Shown here: positions 55,038 to 64,000 of the stretch, one piece after another | Layout: the number at the start of each line of letters is the position of its first letter | How positions within the stretch are numbered: the stretch's first letter is position 1 | NCBI RefSeq assembly: GCF_000381125.1 | Contig: NZ_KB905935.1 | Coordinates: forward strand, 62,001-126,000 | Direction: 5' to 3' | From: Caldimonas manganoxidans ATCC BAA-369 | GTDB lineage: Bacteria > Pseudomonadota > Gammaproteobacteria > Burkholderiales > Burkholderiaceae_C | Length of the DNA stretch: 64,000 bases | Made by a program: the position numbers and the translations under genes | The notes under the pieces: model-generated | What the model was told of the DNA's origin: nothing | The model's input: the letters and a program-made list of their open reading frames with translations, nothing else | The model's database searches: none

Positions 55038-57461
55038 TCAATGCGTGAGGACGTCGGCACTGCTGCCAGCCACCGGGGACTCCTTGGCGGCCTCGACCTT
55101 GACCGCATCCTCCTCGGGCAGCGGCACGGGCTTGGTCACCAGCGCCGTCTCCAGCACCTTGTCGATCCACTTCACCGGAATGATCTCGAGCTGGCTCTTC
55201 ACGTTCTCAGGGATTTCCTGCAAGTCCTTGACATTCTCTTCGGGGATGAGCACGGTCTTGATGCCACCTCGATGGGCTGCAAGCAGCTTCTCCTTCAGGC
55301 CACCGATGGCCGTGACCTCGCCGCGCAAGGTGATCTCACCCGTCATCGCCACATCCGCCCGCACGGGAATGCCCGTCAGGGCCGACACCATGGCGGTGGT
55401 CATGGCAATACCCGCACTCGGACCATCTTTCGGGGTCGCGCCATCGGGCACATGGATGTGGATGTCGCGCTTCTCGAACATTTCGTCCTTGATCCCCAGG
55501 CGCCGGGCACGCGAGCGCACCACCGAACGCGCCGCCTCGACCGACTCTTTCATCACTTCGCCGAGCTGACCGGTACGGATCGTGTTGCCTTTGCCGGGCA
55601 TCACCGCCGCTTCGATGGTCAAGAGATCACCACCGACCTCGGTCCACGCCAAGCCCATGACCTGGCCCACCTGGTTCTCTTGTTCGGCGCGGCCATACTG
55701 GAACTTACGCACACCGAGAAACTCGTTGAGGTTGTCCTCCGTGACGACGACCTTGCCCTGATACTTTTTGAGCGCCTGGCCTTTGACCACCTTGCGGCAA
55801 ATCTTGGAGATTTCACGCTCGAGCGACCGCACTCCGGCCTCACGGGTGTAGTAGCGGATGATCCCTCGGATGGCCGACTCGGTCACCTCGAGCTCATCGT
55901 CCTTCACACCGTTGTTCTTGCACTGCTTGGGCAACAAATAGCGCTGCGCGATATTGACCTTCTCGTCCTCGGTGTAGCCAGACAGGCGGATCACCTCCAT
56001 GCGGTCGAGCAACGCCGGCGGGATGTTCAGCGAGTTGGACGTCGCCACGAACATCACATCGGACAAGTCGAAGTCGACCTCGACGTAGTGATCGCTGAAG
56101 GTATGGTTCTGCTCGGGGTCGAGCACCTCCAACAGCGCCGACGACGGGTCCCCACGGAAATCCATGCCCAGCTTGTCGATCTCGTCGAGCAGGAACAGCG
56201 GGTTGCGCACCCCCACCTTGGTCAGACTCTGCAGCACCTTGCCCGGCATCGAGCCGATATAGGTGCGGCGGTGGCCGCGGATTTCGGCCTCGTCACGCAC
56301 GCCCCCCAGGGCCATGCGCACGAATTTACGCCCGGTGGCACGCGCCACGGACTGCCCTAGCGAGGTCTTGCCGACGCCCGGGGGGCCCACCAGACACAAA
56401 ATGGGCGCCTTGACCTTGTCCACACGCTGCTGGACGGCCAGGTACTCGAGAATGCGCTCTTTGACCTTGTCCAGGCCATAGTGGTCCTGGTTGAGCACTT
56501 CCTCGGCGTGCAGCAGGTCATGCTTGATCTTGGTCTTCTTGCTCCACGGCAGGTTGACCAGGGTGTCGATGTAATTGCGCACCACCGTGGCCTCGGCCGA
56601 CATCGGCGACATCAGCCGCAGTTTCTTCAGCTCGCTCTCGGCTTTCTTGCGCGCCTCCTTGGGCATGCGCGCGGCCTTGATGCGTTTTTCGAGTTCCTCG
56701 AGGTCGGCGCCTTCCTCACCCTCGCCCAGCTCTTTCTGGATGGCCTTGACTTGTTCGTTCAGGTAGTACTCGCGCTGGCTCTTCTCCATCTGACGCTTGA
56801 CGCGGCCACGAATGCGCTTTTCCACCTGCAGGATATCGACCTCATGCTCGAGCTGCTCGAGCAGGCGCTCCAGGCGCTTGGCCACCGAGAACAGGTCGAG
56901 CACGGCCTGCTTGTTCTCCAACTTCAGCGGCAAATGGGCGGCGATCGTGTCGGCCAGGCGCCCGGCATCGTCGATCCCGGCGATCGAGGTGAGAATTTCG
57001 GGCGGAATCTTCTTGTTGAGTTTGACGTACTGGTCAAACTGCTGGGTGACGGCGCGGCGCAAGGCCTCGATCTCCGCAGAGCTCTCGGTCTCGGGCGGCA
57101 CTGGACGCACCACCGCAACGAAATGATCACCGCGGTCATCGATGCGGTCGGTGGTGGCCCGCTGCAACCCTTCGACCAGCACCTTCACGGTGCCATCGGG
57201 CAACTTGAGCATCTGCAGGATGCTGGACACGCACCCCACGGAGAACATGTCATCCGGTCGGGGCTCGTCTTTGCCTGCGGCCTTCTGAGCCACGAGCATG
57301 ATCTGACGGCCAGCCTCCATGGCCGATTCCAGCGCTTTGATCGATTTGGGTCGCCCCACGAACAGCGGGATGACCATGTGGGGGAAAACCACGACGTCAC
57401 GCAACGGCAGCAGGGGCAGCTCGATGGGATCGGCGGGTAAAACGGGATGTCCAGACATCAC
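55038..57461 (-). CDS. lon: ATP-dependent protease Lon
   Basis: Cytoplasmic AAA+ serine protease of 807 residues that degrades misfolded and regulatory proteins. The N-terminal substrate domain ([23 protein letters not shown]) is followed by a coiled-coil region, the ATPase domain with Walker [16 protein letters not shown] near 360 and Walker [11 protein letters not shown], and the protease domain with the catalytic Ser in [11 protein letters not shown] and Lys in [14 protein letters not shown]. It is the last gene of the tig-clpP-clpX-lon cluster and has its own heat-shock-like promoter in the 86-base gap before it. The ribosome-binding site is GAGAGG. Confidence 0.97.
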   Translation of the reverse strand: MMSGHPVLPADPIELPLLPLRDVVVFPHMVIPLFVGRPKSIKALESAMEAGRQIMLVAQKAAGKDEPRPDDMFSVGCVSSILQMLKLPDGTVKVLVEGLQRATTDRIDDRGDHFVAVVRPVPPETESSAEIEALRRAVTQQFDQYVKLNKKIPPEILTSIAGIDDAGRLADTIAAHLPLKLENKQAVLDLFSVAKRLERLLEQLEHEVDILQVEKRIRGRVKRQMEKSQREYYLNEQVKAIQKELGEGEEGADLEELEKRIKAARMPKEARKKAESELKKLRLMSPMSAEATVVRNYIDTLVNLPWSKKTKIKHDLLHAEEVLNQDHYGLDKVKERILEYLAVQQRVDKVKAPILCLVGPPGVGKTSLGQSVARATGRKFVRMALGGVRDEAEIRGHRRTYIGSMPGKVLQSLTKVGVRNPLFLLDEIDKLGMDFRGDPSSALLEVLDPEQNHTFSDHYVEVDFDLSDVMFVATSNSLNIPPALLDRMEVIRLSGYTEDEKVNIAQRYLLPKQCKNNGVKDDELEVTESAIRGIIRYYTREAGVRSLEREISKICRKVVKGQALKKYQGKVVVTEDNLNEFLGVRKFQYGRAEQENQVGQVMGLAWTEVGGDLLTIEAAVMPGKGNTIRTGQLGEVMKESVEAARSVVRSRARRLGIKDEMFEKRDIHIHVPDGATPKDGPSAGIAMTTAMVSALTGIPVRADVAMTGEITLRGEVTAIGGLKEKLLAAHRGGIKTVLIPEENVKDLQEIPENVKSQLEIIPVKWIDKVLETALVTKPVPLPEEDAVKVEAAKESPVAGSSADVLTH

Positions 57462-57483
57462 AGACCTCTCTTTCTCAAGCCGG

Positions 57484-57511
57484 ATGTGGGGCTCGAGAGT
57501 TCAATTGCAAG
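57484..57511 (-). promoter_or_regulatory. Candidate sigma-32 (heat-shock) promoter of lon
   Basis: On the minus strand CTTGCA (57511-57506), 14 bases, then CCCCACAT (57491-57484), close to the RpoH consensus CTTGAA-N(13-15)-CCCCATNT. The start would fall about 15-17 bases before the lon ATG, leaving room for its ribosome-binding site. Confidence 0.55.
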
Positions 57512-57513
57512 AC

Positions 57514-57540
57514 GGGCGCGCCTGGGGCAACAGGCGCCCC
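57514..57540 (-). terminator. GC hairpin after clpX
   Basis: 7-bp stem GCGCCTG/CAGGCGC with a 6-base loop, extendable by G-C pairs with one bulge, starting 10 bases after the clpX stop. The minus-strand tail is TCTTGC, so any termination would be weak. It abuts the lon -35 box. Confidence 0.4.
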
Positions 57541-57547
57541 CTTGCCC

Positions 57548-58825
57548 TCAGGCGCTGGCCTTGGCCTGCTCGCGATAGACCAGCAGGGGCTTGGTGTTTT
57601 CTTCGATGGTGTGTTCGTCCACCACCACCTTGGCCACACCGTCCAAGGCAGGCAGGTCGAACATGGTGTCGATCAGGGCCTGTTCCATGATCGAACGCAA
57701 ACCACGGGCACCGGTCTTGCGCGCCAGGGCCTTGCGGGCGATGGACACCAATGCCGAAGGACGGACTTCCAGTTCGACACCGTCCATGGCAAAGAGTTTC
57801 TGATACTGCTTGACCAGGGCGTTTTTGGGCTCGGTCAAGATCTGCACCAGCGCGTCCTCGGTCAATTCGCCCAAGGTGGCCACCACCGGCAGACGGCCCA
57901 CCAATTCAGGGATCAGGCCGAACTTGATCAAGTCCTCCGGCTCGACATCGCGGAACACGTCCGACAGCCTGCGCTCGGACTTGCTCTTGACCGAAGCGGC
58001 AAAGCCGATACCGGACTTCTCCGATCGGTTTTGGATGATTTTCTCCAGCCCATCGAAAGCCCCACCGCAGATGAACAGGATGTTGGTCGTGTCGATCTGC
58101 AAAAAATCCTGGTTGGGATGCTTGCGCCCCCCCTGAGGTGGCACGGAGGCCATGGTACCTTCGATCAGCTTGAGCAGCGCCTGCTGCACTCCTTCGCCAG
58201 AGACGTCGCGCGTGATCGAGGGGTTGTCGGCCTTGCGCGAGATCTTGTCGATCTCGTCGATGTAGACGATGCCGCGCTGCGCGCGTTCGACGTCGTAGTT
58301 GCAGTTTTGCAGCAGCTTCTGAATGATGTTCTCGACGTCCTCGCCCACGTAGCCCGCCTCGGTCAGCGTGGTGGCATCGGCAATCACGAAGGGCACGTTG
58401 AGCAACCGCGCCAAGGTCTGGGCCAGCAGGGTTTTACCCGAGCCGGTCGGGCCGATGAGCAGGATGTTGCTCTTGGCCAACTCGACATCATCCTTCTTGC
58501 CCGCCTGAGCGCTCATGTGTTTGAGGCGCTTGTAGTGGTTGTAGACCGCCACCGACAAAATGCGCTTGGCCGTCTCCTGCCCGATCACGTATTGATCGAG
58601 GCTGGCCTTGATCTCGGCCGGGGTGGGCAGGTCGGAGCGGGCCGTGCGGCCTTCTGCGGACTCGGCCGGCACCTCGTCGCGGATGATGTCATTGCACAGG
58701 TCGATGCACTCGTCGCAAATGAACACCGACGGCCCGGCAATGAGCTTCTTCACCTCGTGCTGGCTCTTGCCGCAAAAGGAGCAATACAAGACTTTCTCGC
58801 TGGAAGAGCCTTTTTTCTCGGGCAT
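57548..58825 (-). CDS. clpX: ATP-dependent Clp protease ATP-binding subunit ClpX
   Basis: AAA+ unfoldase of 425 residues that feeds substrates to ClpP. The N-terminal zinc-binding domain has two CxxC pairs (CSFCGKSQ and CDECIDLC) within residues 15-45. Walker [16 protein letters not shown] lies near 123, the pore loop [10 protein letters not shown] follows, Walker B is [10 protein letters not shown], and the sensor-2 end ([15 protein letters not shown]) is intact. The ATG at 58825 is the family start; an in-frame ATG 120 bases upstream would run through a terminator hairpin and is rejected. It lies 138 bases after clpP. Confidence 0.97.
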   Translation of the reverse strand: MPEKKGSSSEKVLYCSFCGKSQHEVKKLIAGPSVFICDECIDLCNDIIRDEVPAESAEGRTARSDLPTPAEIKASLDQYVIGQETAKRILSVAVYNHYKRLKHMSAQAGKKDDVELAKSNILLIGPTGSGKTLLAQTLARLLNVPFVIADATTLTEAGYVGEDVENIIQKLLQNCNYDVERAQRGIVYIDEIDKISRKADNPSITRDVSGEGVQQALLKLIEGTMASVPPQGGRKHPNQDFLQIDTTNILFICGGAFDGLEKIIQNRSEKSGIGFAASVKSKSERRLSDVFRDVEPEDLIKFGLIPELVGRLPVVATLGELTEDALVQILTEPKNALVKQYQKLFAMDGVELEVRPSALVSIARKALARKTGARGLRSIMEQALIDTMFDLPALDGVAKVVVDEHTIEENTKPLLVYREQAKASA

Positions 58826-58870
58826 GGTTCGGGACTCGGCTGAGAGGGTGCTTGTCGAAGATGATAAGTC

Positions 58871-58910
58871 AAAAGAAAACGGGGCCCGGGTCAAAGGAAA
58901 GGCCCCGTTT
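58871..58910 (-). terminator. Terminator-like hairpin between clpP and clpX
   Basis: Perfect 10-bp stem AAACGGGGCC/GGCCCCGTTT (58910-58901, 58886-58877) with a 14-base loop. It is followed on the minus strand by TCTTTT, 54 bases after the clpP stop. Confidence 0.65.
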
Positions 58911-58963
58911 ACTGTCCTGTTTTTTGGACCGTCCACGGCAGGCACGGCCCTGAGCGTTCGGTC

Positions 58964-59572
58964 CTACTCGCGGCGCTCGAGCACGCGGTCGATCAGGCCA
59001 TAGGCCTGCGCTTCCGGGGCCCCCATGAAATAGTCCCGCTCGGTGTCGGCCTGGATCTTCTCCAGGGGCTGGCCGGTCCGCTCGGACAGGATGCGGTTGA
59101 GTTGATCGCGCGTTTTGAGGATTTCCCGGGCGTGGATCTCGATGTCCGAGGCCTGTCCCTGGGCGCCGCCCAAGGGCTGGTGGATCATGATTTTCGAGTT
59201 CGGCAGCGCAAAGCGCTTGCCCTTGGCGCCGGCAGCCAGCAAGAACGCGCCCATGCTGGCGGCCATGCCCATGCACAGCGTGGACACGTCCGGCTTGATG
59301 AACTGCATGGTGTCGTAGATCGACATGCCGGCACTCACGCTGCCGCCGGGAGAGTTGATGTACAGCGAAATGTCCTTGTCCGGGTTCTCGCTTTCCAGAA
59401 ATAGCAGTTGGGCCACCACCAGGTTGGCGGTTTGGTCGTTCACCGGCCCGACCAGGAAGATCACACGCTCGCGCAGCAGGCGGCTGTAGATGTCGTAGGC
59501 GCGCTCGCCGCGGCCGGACTGTTCGATGACGATGGGCACCATGCCCAAGTTCTGGATATCCAGGGAGCTCAT
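58964..59572 (-). CDS. clpP: ATP-dependent Clp protease proteolytic subunit ClpP
   Basis: Self-compartmentalised serine peptidase of 202 residues, expected to form a 14-mer with ClpX (or ClpA) rings. The catalytic Ser lies in [12 protein letters not shown] (about residue 105) and the catalytic His in [13 protein letters not shown] (about 130), with the catalytic Asp in the C-terminal part. The start ATG at 59572 ([18 protein letters not shown]) is chosen over an in-frame ATG at 59719, which lies in a hairpin region directly after tig. Gap to tig is 153 bases. Confidence 0.96.
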   Translation of the reverse strand: MSSLDIQNLGMVPIVIEQSGRGERAYDIYSRLLRERVIFLVGPVNDQTANLVVAQLLFLESENPDKDISLYINSPGGSVSAGMSIYDTMQFIKPDVSTLCMGMAASMGAFLLAAGAKGKRFALPNSKIMIHQPLGGAQGQASDIEIHAREILKTRDQLNRILSERTGQPLEKIQADTERDYFMGAPEAQAYGLIDRVLERRE

Positions 59573-59660
59573 GAAGTCGATCCTTGCGATGCGCACGAGA
59601 GGAAGTTGGAAGCAAAGCCGATTATGGCTGTTCGCCCGTGCCCGCGCCGACGACCCGGGC

Positions 59661-59707
59661 AGGAAAAGCGAACGGGGCGCGCGCCTTCGCCCGGCGCAGC
59701 GCCCCGT
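59661..59707 (-). terminator. Terminator-like hairpin between tig and clpP
   Basis: Perfect 9-bp stem ACGGGGCGC/GCGCCCCGT (59707-59699, 59680-59672) with an 18-base GC-rich loop that can pair further. The minus-strand tail is TCGCTTTTCC. It starts 18 bases after the tig stop. Confidence 0.55.
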
Positions 59708-59725
59708 GGCGGGCTTCACGCGGGA

Positions 59726-61033
59726 TCAGGCCCCCATGAGTTCATCGAAGGGCAGGGTCTTGTCCACCACCTTGGCGCGCGACAGCACGAAGTCCGTGAC
59801 GTTGTTTTCGAGCACCACCGCCTCGACCTCCGCCAGACGCTGCATGTCGCTGTAGTACCACCGCACGACCTCCTCTGGCTTCTCGTAGCTCTGGGCCAGC
59901 TCTTCGATGTGGGCCTTGATCTGCTCGGGTTGGGCCTTGAGGTCATGCGCTTTGACCAGTTCGGCCACCACCAGACCCAGGCGCACCCGACGCTCGGCCT
60001 GTGGGCGGAACATCTCGGCCGGAATCGGCGCCTTGTCGGCATCCTTGACCCCACGGGCTTTCAGGTCCGCACGGGCTGCCTCGGTCATGCGCTCGACCTC
60101 GCTTTGCACCAAGGCCTTGGGCACGTCGAGTTCAGCCACCTTGAGCAAGGCATCCATCACGGCGCTCTTGTTGCGGGCCAACACACGGAACTTCACCTCA
60201 CGCTCGAGATTCTTGCGGATGTCGGCCCGCAAGGCTTCGACCGAACCATCGGCAATGCCCAACGAGCGAGCAAAGTCCTCGTTCACCTCAGGCAACTGCT
60301 GGGCCTCGACCTTCTTCAGGGTGACGAGAAAGTCGGCCTCCTTGCCGGCAACGTCCTTGCCGTGATAGTCATCCGGAAACTTCAGCGGGAAGGTTTTGGA
60401 CTCACCGGCCTTCATGCCGCGCACAGCCTTCTCGAAGGCTTCGAGCATGCGGCCCTCGCCCAGCAAGAACTGGAATCCCTCGGCTTTGCCGCCCTCGAAC
60501 GGCACCCCGTCAATCTTGCCTTCAAAATCGATGGTCACGCGGTCACCATCGGCAGCCGGCTCCGCAGCCGGGCGTTGGTGGAACGTGCGGCGCTGCTTGC
60601 GCAGGATCTCCAACGTCTTGTCGATGGCCGCATCGGTCACTTCGGAGGACACACGTTCGACTTCGGTGCCCGACAGGTCGCCGATTTTGACTTCCGGATA
60701 GACCTCAAAAGTCGCATCGAAGGTCAGCTGCCCCTCGGGGGCGCCCTCTTTCTCGGTGATGCGCGGCACGCCGGCCACCCGCAGCTGAGCCTCATTGGCG
60801 GCCTTGGCGAAGGCTTCGCCGACTTTGTCGTTCATCACCTCGTATTGCACCGCAGAACCATATCGCTGGGCGACGATGCTCAGAGGCACTTTGCCGGGAC
60901 GGAAACCGTCGGCCTTGACGGTGCGGGCCAGGCGCTTGAGGCGGGATTCGACCTCGTTCTTGATGACCTCGGCCGACAGCGTCAGCGTGATCTTGCGTTC
61001 CAATTTGTCGAGGGTTTCAACAGTCACGGCCAT
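59726..61033 (-). CDS. tig: Trigger factor
   Basis: Ribosome-bound chaperone and peptidyl-prolyl isomerase of 435 residues. The ribosome-docking signature GFRPGKVP is near 43-50. The FKBP-type PPIase domain (about 150-240) includes [20 protein letters not shown] and [21 protein letters not shown]. The helical C-terminal arms complete the chaperone cradle. The ATG at 61033 ([15 protein letters not shown]) follows GAGAGAGATCACC. It starts only 22 bases after tRNA-Leu(UAG) on the same strand, so an mRNA 5' end made by tRNA processing is possible. It heads the tig-clpP-clpX-lon cluster. Confidence 0.96.
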   Translation of the reverse strand: MAVTVETLDKLERKITLTLSAEVIKNEVESRLKRLARTVKADGFRPGKVPLSIVAQRYGSAVQYEVMNDKVGEAFAKAANEAQLRVAGVPRITEKEGAPEGQLTFDATFEVYPEVKIGDLSGTEVERVSSEVTDAAIDKTLEILRKQRRTFHQRPAAEPAADGDRVTIDFEGKIDGVPFEGGKAEGFQFLLGEGRMLEAFEKAVRGMKAGESKTFPLKFPDDYHGKDVAGKEADFLVTLKKVEAQQLPEVNEDFARSLGIADGSVEALRADIRKNLEREVKFRVLARNKSAVMDALLKVAELDVPKALVQSEVERMTEAARADLKARGVKDADKAPIPAEMFRPQAERRVRLGLVVAELVKAHDLKAQPEQIKAHIEELAQSYEKPEEVVRWYYSDMQRLAEVEAVVLENNVTDFVLSRAKVVDKTLPFDELMGA

Positions 61034-61055
61034 GGTGATCTCTCTCGTTTGAATG

Positions 61056-61142
61056 TGGTGCGCGGGGGGGGACTCGAACCCCCACACCATCGCTGGCGTC
61101 AGGACCTAAACCTGGTGCGTCTACCAATTTCGCCACCCGCGC
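61056..61142 (-). tRNA. tRNA-Leu (anticodon UAG)
   Basis: On the minus strand the acceptor GCGCGGG (61142-61136) pairs with CCCGCGC, followed by A and an encoded CCA (61058-61056). The anticodon arm CCAGGTTTAGGTCCTG gives anticodon TAG. A class II variable arm (CGCCAGCGATGGTG) and the T arm GGGGGTTCGAGTCCCCC are present. The gene is 87 bases with CCA and sits 22 bases before the tig start. Confidence 0.96.
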
Positions 61143-61148
61143 AAATCG

Positions 61149-61173
61149 AAAGGGGAGCGGCCTGCTCCCCTTT
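61149..61173 (-). terminator. Hairpin between the RND gene and tRNA-Leu(UAG)
   Basis: Perfect 10-bp stem AAAGGGGAGC/GCTCCCCTTT with a 5-base loop, 37 bases after the RND stop and 7 bases before the tRNA 5' end. The minus-strand tail is CGATTT, so termination may be partial. A TAAAAT that could act as a -10 overlaps the RND stop (61212-61207), which would place the hairpin inside the tRNA precursor instead. Confidence 0.6.
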
Positions 61174-61209
61174 AGGTGTTCCTATGGGTGTTCCAGGAAA
61201 CCGCAAATT

Positions 61210-64000
61210 TTAACCCGGCGTCGAACCGTGGGGCTCTTTCACCCGGAACCAGGCGGCATACATCGCCGGCAACGCCAGCAGGGTCAGGACCGTGGCCACG
61301 ATCAGTCCCCCCATGATGGCCACGGCCATGGGGCCCCAGAAGATGCTTCTGGACAGCGGGATCATCGCCAACACGGCCGCCGCGGCCGTCAGCAAGATGG
61401 GCCGCAGCCGACGCACGGCGGCCTCGACCACCGCCTGCCAGTCGGGCACGCCGCGCGCGCGATCTTGTTCGATCTGATCGATGAGAATGACCGAGTTGCG
61501 CATGATCATTCCCATCAGCGCAATCACCCCCAGCAAGGCCACAAAGCCAAACGGACGGTTCAGGATCAGCAAGGCAGCAGCCACGCCGGCAATGCCCAAG
61601 GGTGCGGTCAGGAAAACCAAGGCTGCACGACTGAAGCTGTGCAACTGCAGCATCAGCAAGGTGAACGTGATGAAAAGCATGACCGGCACGCCCGCAGCGA
61701 TCGAGCCCGTGCCTTTGTTGCTTTCGGCCACGGTGCCGGCCATCTCGATGCGATAGCCTGCCGGCAGCCTGGCGCGGATCGCGTCGAGCTGCGGATCGAT
61801 TTGGAAGCTCACGGTGGCCGGCTGCAATCCTTCCACGACATCGCCCTGCACGGTCACGGCATAGTCGCGGCCCTCGCGCCAGAGCACACCGGGCTCCCAG
61901 ACGAATTCCGCGCGGGCCACCTGAGTGAGCGGAATGCTACGGCCGCTGGCCGTGGGCACATAGGCGTTGTACAAGTCGGTCAGCGCGGCGCGTTCGTGCG
62001 CCGGTGTCCGCAGCACGATGTCGATCAGCTTGTCACCGTCTCGGTACTGCCCGATGGTATTGCCGGTTTGCGCCGTGCGCAGCGCCTGCGCAATGGCCTG
62101 ACTGGTCACTCCCAAGGCGCGGGCGCGCGTCTGGTCGATGTCCAGGCGCAACACCTTGATCGACTCGTTCCAGTTGTCGTTGACGCCGCGCAGGTTGGGG
62201 TTGGCCCGCATCACGGCCTTGACCTCGTCTGCGATGCGCCGCACCTCGGCCGGATCGGTGCCCATCACCCGAAACTGCACCGGGTAAGGCACCGGCGGAC
62301 CGTTGGGCAGCAATTTCACCCGGCCTCGCACCTCGGGGAACTCCTCGGCCAGCAAGGCCGGCAGCCGGCGTCGCAGTGCCTCGCGGGCCGGAAGATCCTT
62401 GGGCATCACGATCATCTGGCTGACGTTGGACTGCGGAAAGATCTGGTCGAGCACGAGCGCGAAACGCGGCACGCCACTGCCCACCCAGGTGCTCACCGTG
62501 GCCACCCCCTCCTCTTTCATCAGCCGCGCCTCGACACGACGCGCCACCTCCTCGGTGGCCTGGAAGGATGCCCCTTCGGGCAACCACAGGTCCACCAGCA
62601 CTTCCAGCCGGTTGGAATCAGGGAAGAACTGCTGTTGCACACGCCCCATGCCCAGCAGCCCCAACACCAATGACAGCACGGTCAAGCCGATGGTGATCCA
62701 CCGATGGCGCACGCACCACCCCACCCATCGCCGAAAACGGTTGTAGAACGGTGTGTCGAACACCTCGTGCGGCCCTTGGTCGGCATGCGCGCGCACCTTG
62801 AGCAACACCGTGCCGAGGTAAGGCACGAAGTAGACCGAAACGACCCACGAGATCACCAGGGCGGCCGCCGTGACCGCAAAAATCGCAAAGGTGTATTCGC
62901 CCACGGCCGATTTGGCCAGGCCAATGGGCAAGAAGCCCACCGCGGTGATCAGGGTGCCGGTGAGCATGGGCATGGCGGTGATCTCATAGGCCGCCGTGGC
63001 GGCTCGCAGCTTGTCGTAGCCCTCCTCAAGTTTGCGCACCATCATCTCGACGGCGATGATCGCGTCATCGACCAGCAAGCCCAGTGCAATGATCAGCGAG
63101 CCCAGCGAAATCTTGTGCAGACCGACGCCCCAAAAGTACATGGTGACGAAGGTGATCGCCAAGACCAGTGGGATGGTGATGGCCACCACCATGCCCGGAC
63201 GCCAATCCAGCCGCAGCGGCCGCACGTGCAGCCCCAAGCTGACGAAACTGACGGCCAACACGACCACCACGGCCTCGATCAATACTTTGACGAACTCGTT
63301 GACCGAGCGCGAGACCACGGAGGACTGATCCTGGAACTGCGTCATCTCGATGCCCACGGGCAGCTCGGAGCGGATCTGGCTGACGACCTTTTCCAGGTCA
63401 CGGCCCAAGCGGATGATGTCGCCCCCCTTGGTCATCGACACCCCCAAAGCCAACACTTCCTGGCCTTGGTGGCGCACTTTGACTTGCGGCGGATCGACAT
63501 AGCCTCGTCGCACCTCGGCAATGTCCCCCAGCCGCAGGGTGTTGCCCCCCGCACGGATGGGGAAGGCCCGCAGCTCCTCCTCCGAATTGAAGGGGCCGCT
63601 GACGCGCAACTGCACCTGATCGGTCGGCAGCGTCACGACCCCCGCAGACACGATCGCGTTTTGCTGGCCCAGCTGGGCGATCACTTGATTGAAGTCCAGC
63701 CCCAGCTGCGCCAAGCGCGCCTGTGAGACTTCGATATAGATCTTCTCGTCCTGCGCGCCAAAGATTTCGACTTTGGCCACGTCCGGTACGCGCAGCAGCC
63801 GCTGACGCACTCGGTCGGCATACTCCTTCAGCTCGCGCGGGCTGAAGCCATCGGCGGATAGGGCATAGATCGCCCCATACACATCGCCGAACTCGTCATT
63901 GAAGAACGGCCCGATCACCCCCTGCGGCAAGCTGCCGCGCATGTCGTTGACTTTCTTGCGCGTCTGGTACCAGATCTGCTGGAGCTCCTCGGGCGGCGAG
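61210..64000 (-). CDS. RND efflux permease, 5' end beyond the window
   Basis: Resistance-nodulation-division permease. The frame is open from the window edge at 64000 to the stop at 61210, giving 930 residues, so roughly the first 100 of about 1030 are missing. The periplasmic porter region opens with QQIWYQTRKKVNDMRG and GVIGPFFNDEFGDVYG. The TM4 proton relay is LGLLVDDAIIAVEMMVRKLEEGYD. The second half has the corresponding GVIALMGMIMRNSVILIDQIEQD. It differs clearly from the RND gene at 16187-19255 and resembles the branch with an FFNDEFGDV porter motif. Its adaptor is presumably upstream, outside the window. Substrate unknown. Confidence 0.93.
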   Translation of the reverse strand, partial: SPPEELQQIWYQTRKKVNDMRGSLPQGVIGPFFNDEFGDVYGAIYALSADGFSPRELKEYADRVRQRLLRVPDVAKVEIFGAQDEKIYIEVSQARLAQLGLDFNQVIAQLGQQNAIVSAGVVTLPTDQVQLRVSGPFNSEEELRAFPIRAGGNTLRLGDIAEVRRGYVDPPQVKVRHQGQEVLALGVSMTKGGDIIRLGRDLEKVVSQIRSELPVGIEMTQFQDQSSVVSRSVNEFVKVLIEAVVVVLAVSFVSLGLHVRPLRLDWRPGMVVAITIPLVLAITFVTMYFWGVGLHKISLGSLIIALGLLVDDAIIAVEMMVRKLEEGYDKLRAATAAYEITAMPMLTGTLITAVGFLPIGLAKSAVGEYTFAIFAVTAAALVISWVVSVYFVPYLGTVLLKVRAHADQGPHEVFDTPFYNRFRRWVGWCVRHRWITIGLTVLSLVLGLLGMGRVQQQFFPDSNRLEVLVDLWLPEGASFQATEEVARRVEARLMKEEGVATVSTWVGSGVPRFALVLDQIFPQSNVSQMIVMPKDLPAREALRRRLPALLAEEFPEVRGRVKLLPNGPPVPYPVQFRVMGTDPAEVRRIADEVKAVMRANPNLRGVNDNWNESIKVLRLDIDQTRARALGVTSQAIAQALRTAQTGNTIGQYRDGDKLIDIVLRTPAHERAALTDLYNAYVPTASGRSIPLTQVARAEFVWEPGVLWREGRDYAVTVQGDVVEGLQPATVSFQIDPQLDAIRARLPAGYRIEMAGTVAESNKGTGSIAAGVPVMLFITFTLLMLQLHSFSRAALVFLTAPLGIAGVAAALLILNRPFGFVALLGVIALMGMIMRNSVILIDQIEQDRARGVPDWQAVVEAAVRRLRPILLTAAAAVLAMIPLSRSIFWGPMAVAIMGGLIVATVLTLLALPAMYAAWFRVKEPHGSTPG

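Noticed and set aside
58826-58945. 40-residue N-terminal extension of ClpX
   Set aside because: It would translate through the terminator-like hairpin after clpP and precedes the conserved zinc-binding domain; the family starts at MPEKKGSSS.

Overview
The window is a gene-dense, GC-rich chromosomal segment. It carries about 44 protein-coding genes and four tRNA genes, with no rRNA, insertion sequence, prophage or CRISPR array that I can see. Gene content and order fit a betaproteobacterium of the order Burkholderiales: sucA-sucB-lpdA, dnaX-ybaB-recR, gloB/yafS-like/rnhA, AddAB-type recombination nuclease instead of RecBCD, trxA-rho-rpmE2 (zinc-independent L31), pstSCAB-phoU-phoB-phoR and tig-clpP-clpX-lon. 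The genus cannot be fixed from the sequence alone.

Layout. 1-5.2 kb (minus): the 2-oxoglutarate dehydrogenase operon (E1, E2, and an E3 cut by the window edge). 5.4-9.2 kb (minus): a c-di-GMP operon of an HD-GYP protein followed by a PAS-GGDEF-EAL protein. 9.3-11.2 kb (minus): a lone propionyl-CoA synthetase. 11.5-16.2 kb (plus): an NlpC/P60 lipoprotein, then a molybdenum-cofactor run (moaA, a small membrane protein, mobA, a GNAT acetyltransferase, moeA). 16.2-20.5 kb (minus): an RND pump and its adaptor. 20.6-24.3 kb: rnhA and a YafS-like methyltransferase (minus) divergent from gloB and mltD (plus). 24.3-29.8 kb (minus): an orphan ABC substrate-binding protein, recR, ybaB, dnaX, a UMF1-type MFS transporter and tRNA-Leu(UAA). 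29.9-34.7 kb (minus): two paralogous kinase-HDOD-GAF proteins, one with an intact kinase and one with every catalytic motif lost. 34.8-40.8 kb (minus): addB-addA. 40.9-46.4 kb (plus): trxA, rho, rpmE2, a GT39-like membrane protein and a MATE exporter. 46.4-53.1 kb (minus): the complete phosphate-sensing and uptake operon behind a clear Pho box. 53.4-55 kb: an isolated TssA/ImpA protein, tRNA-Cys and tRNA-Gly. 55-61.1 kb (minus): the protein-quality-control cluster lon, clpX, clpP, tig, with tRNA-Leu(UAG) directly upstream of tig. 61.2-64 kb (minus): a second RND pump, truncated by the window end.

Most of this is core housekeeping sequence. The least ordinary element is the tandem kinase/pseudokinase pair fused to HDOD and GAF domains (29.9-34.7 kb), a plausible uncharacterised signalling module. 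Further points of interest are regulatory: a structured leader before the orphan substrate-binding protein, a terminator-like hairpin with a U-run inside gloB, a phased PhoB-site array upstream of pstS, a rho promoter built into the trxA stop codon, a sigma-32-like promoter before lon, and hairpins at the gene junctions of the tig-clpP-clpX-lon cluster.
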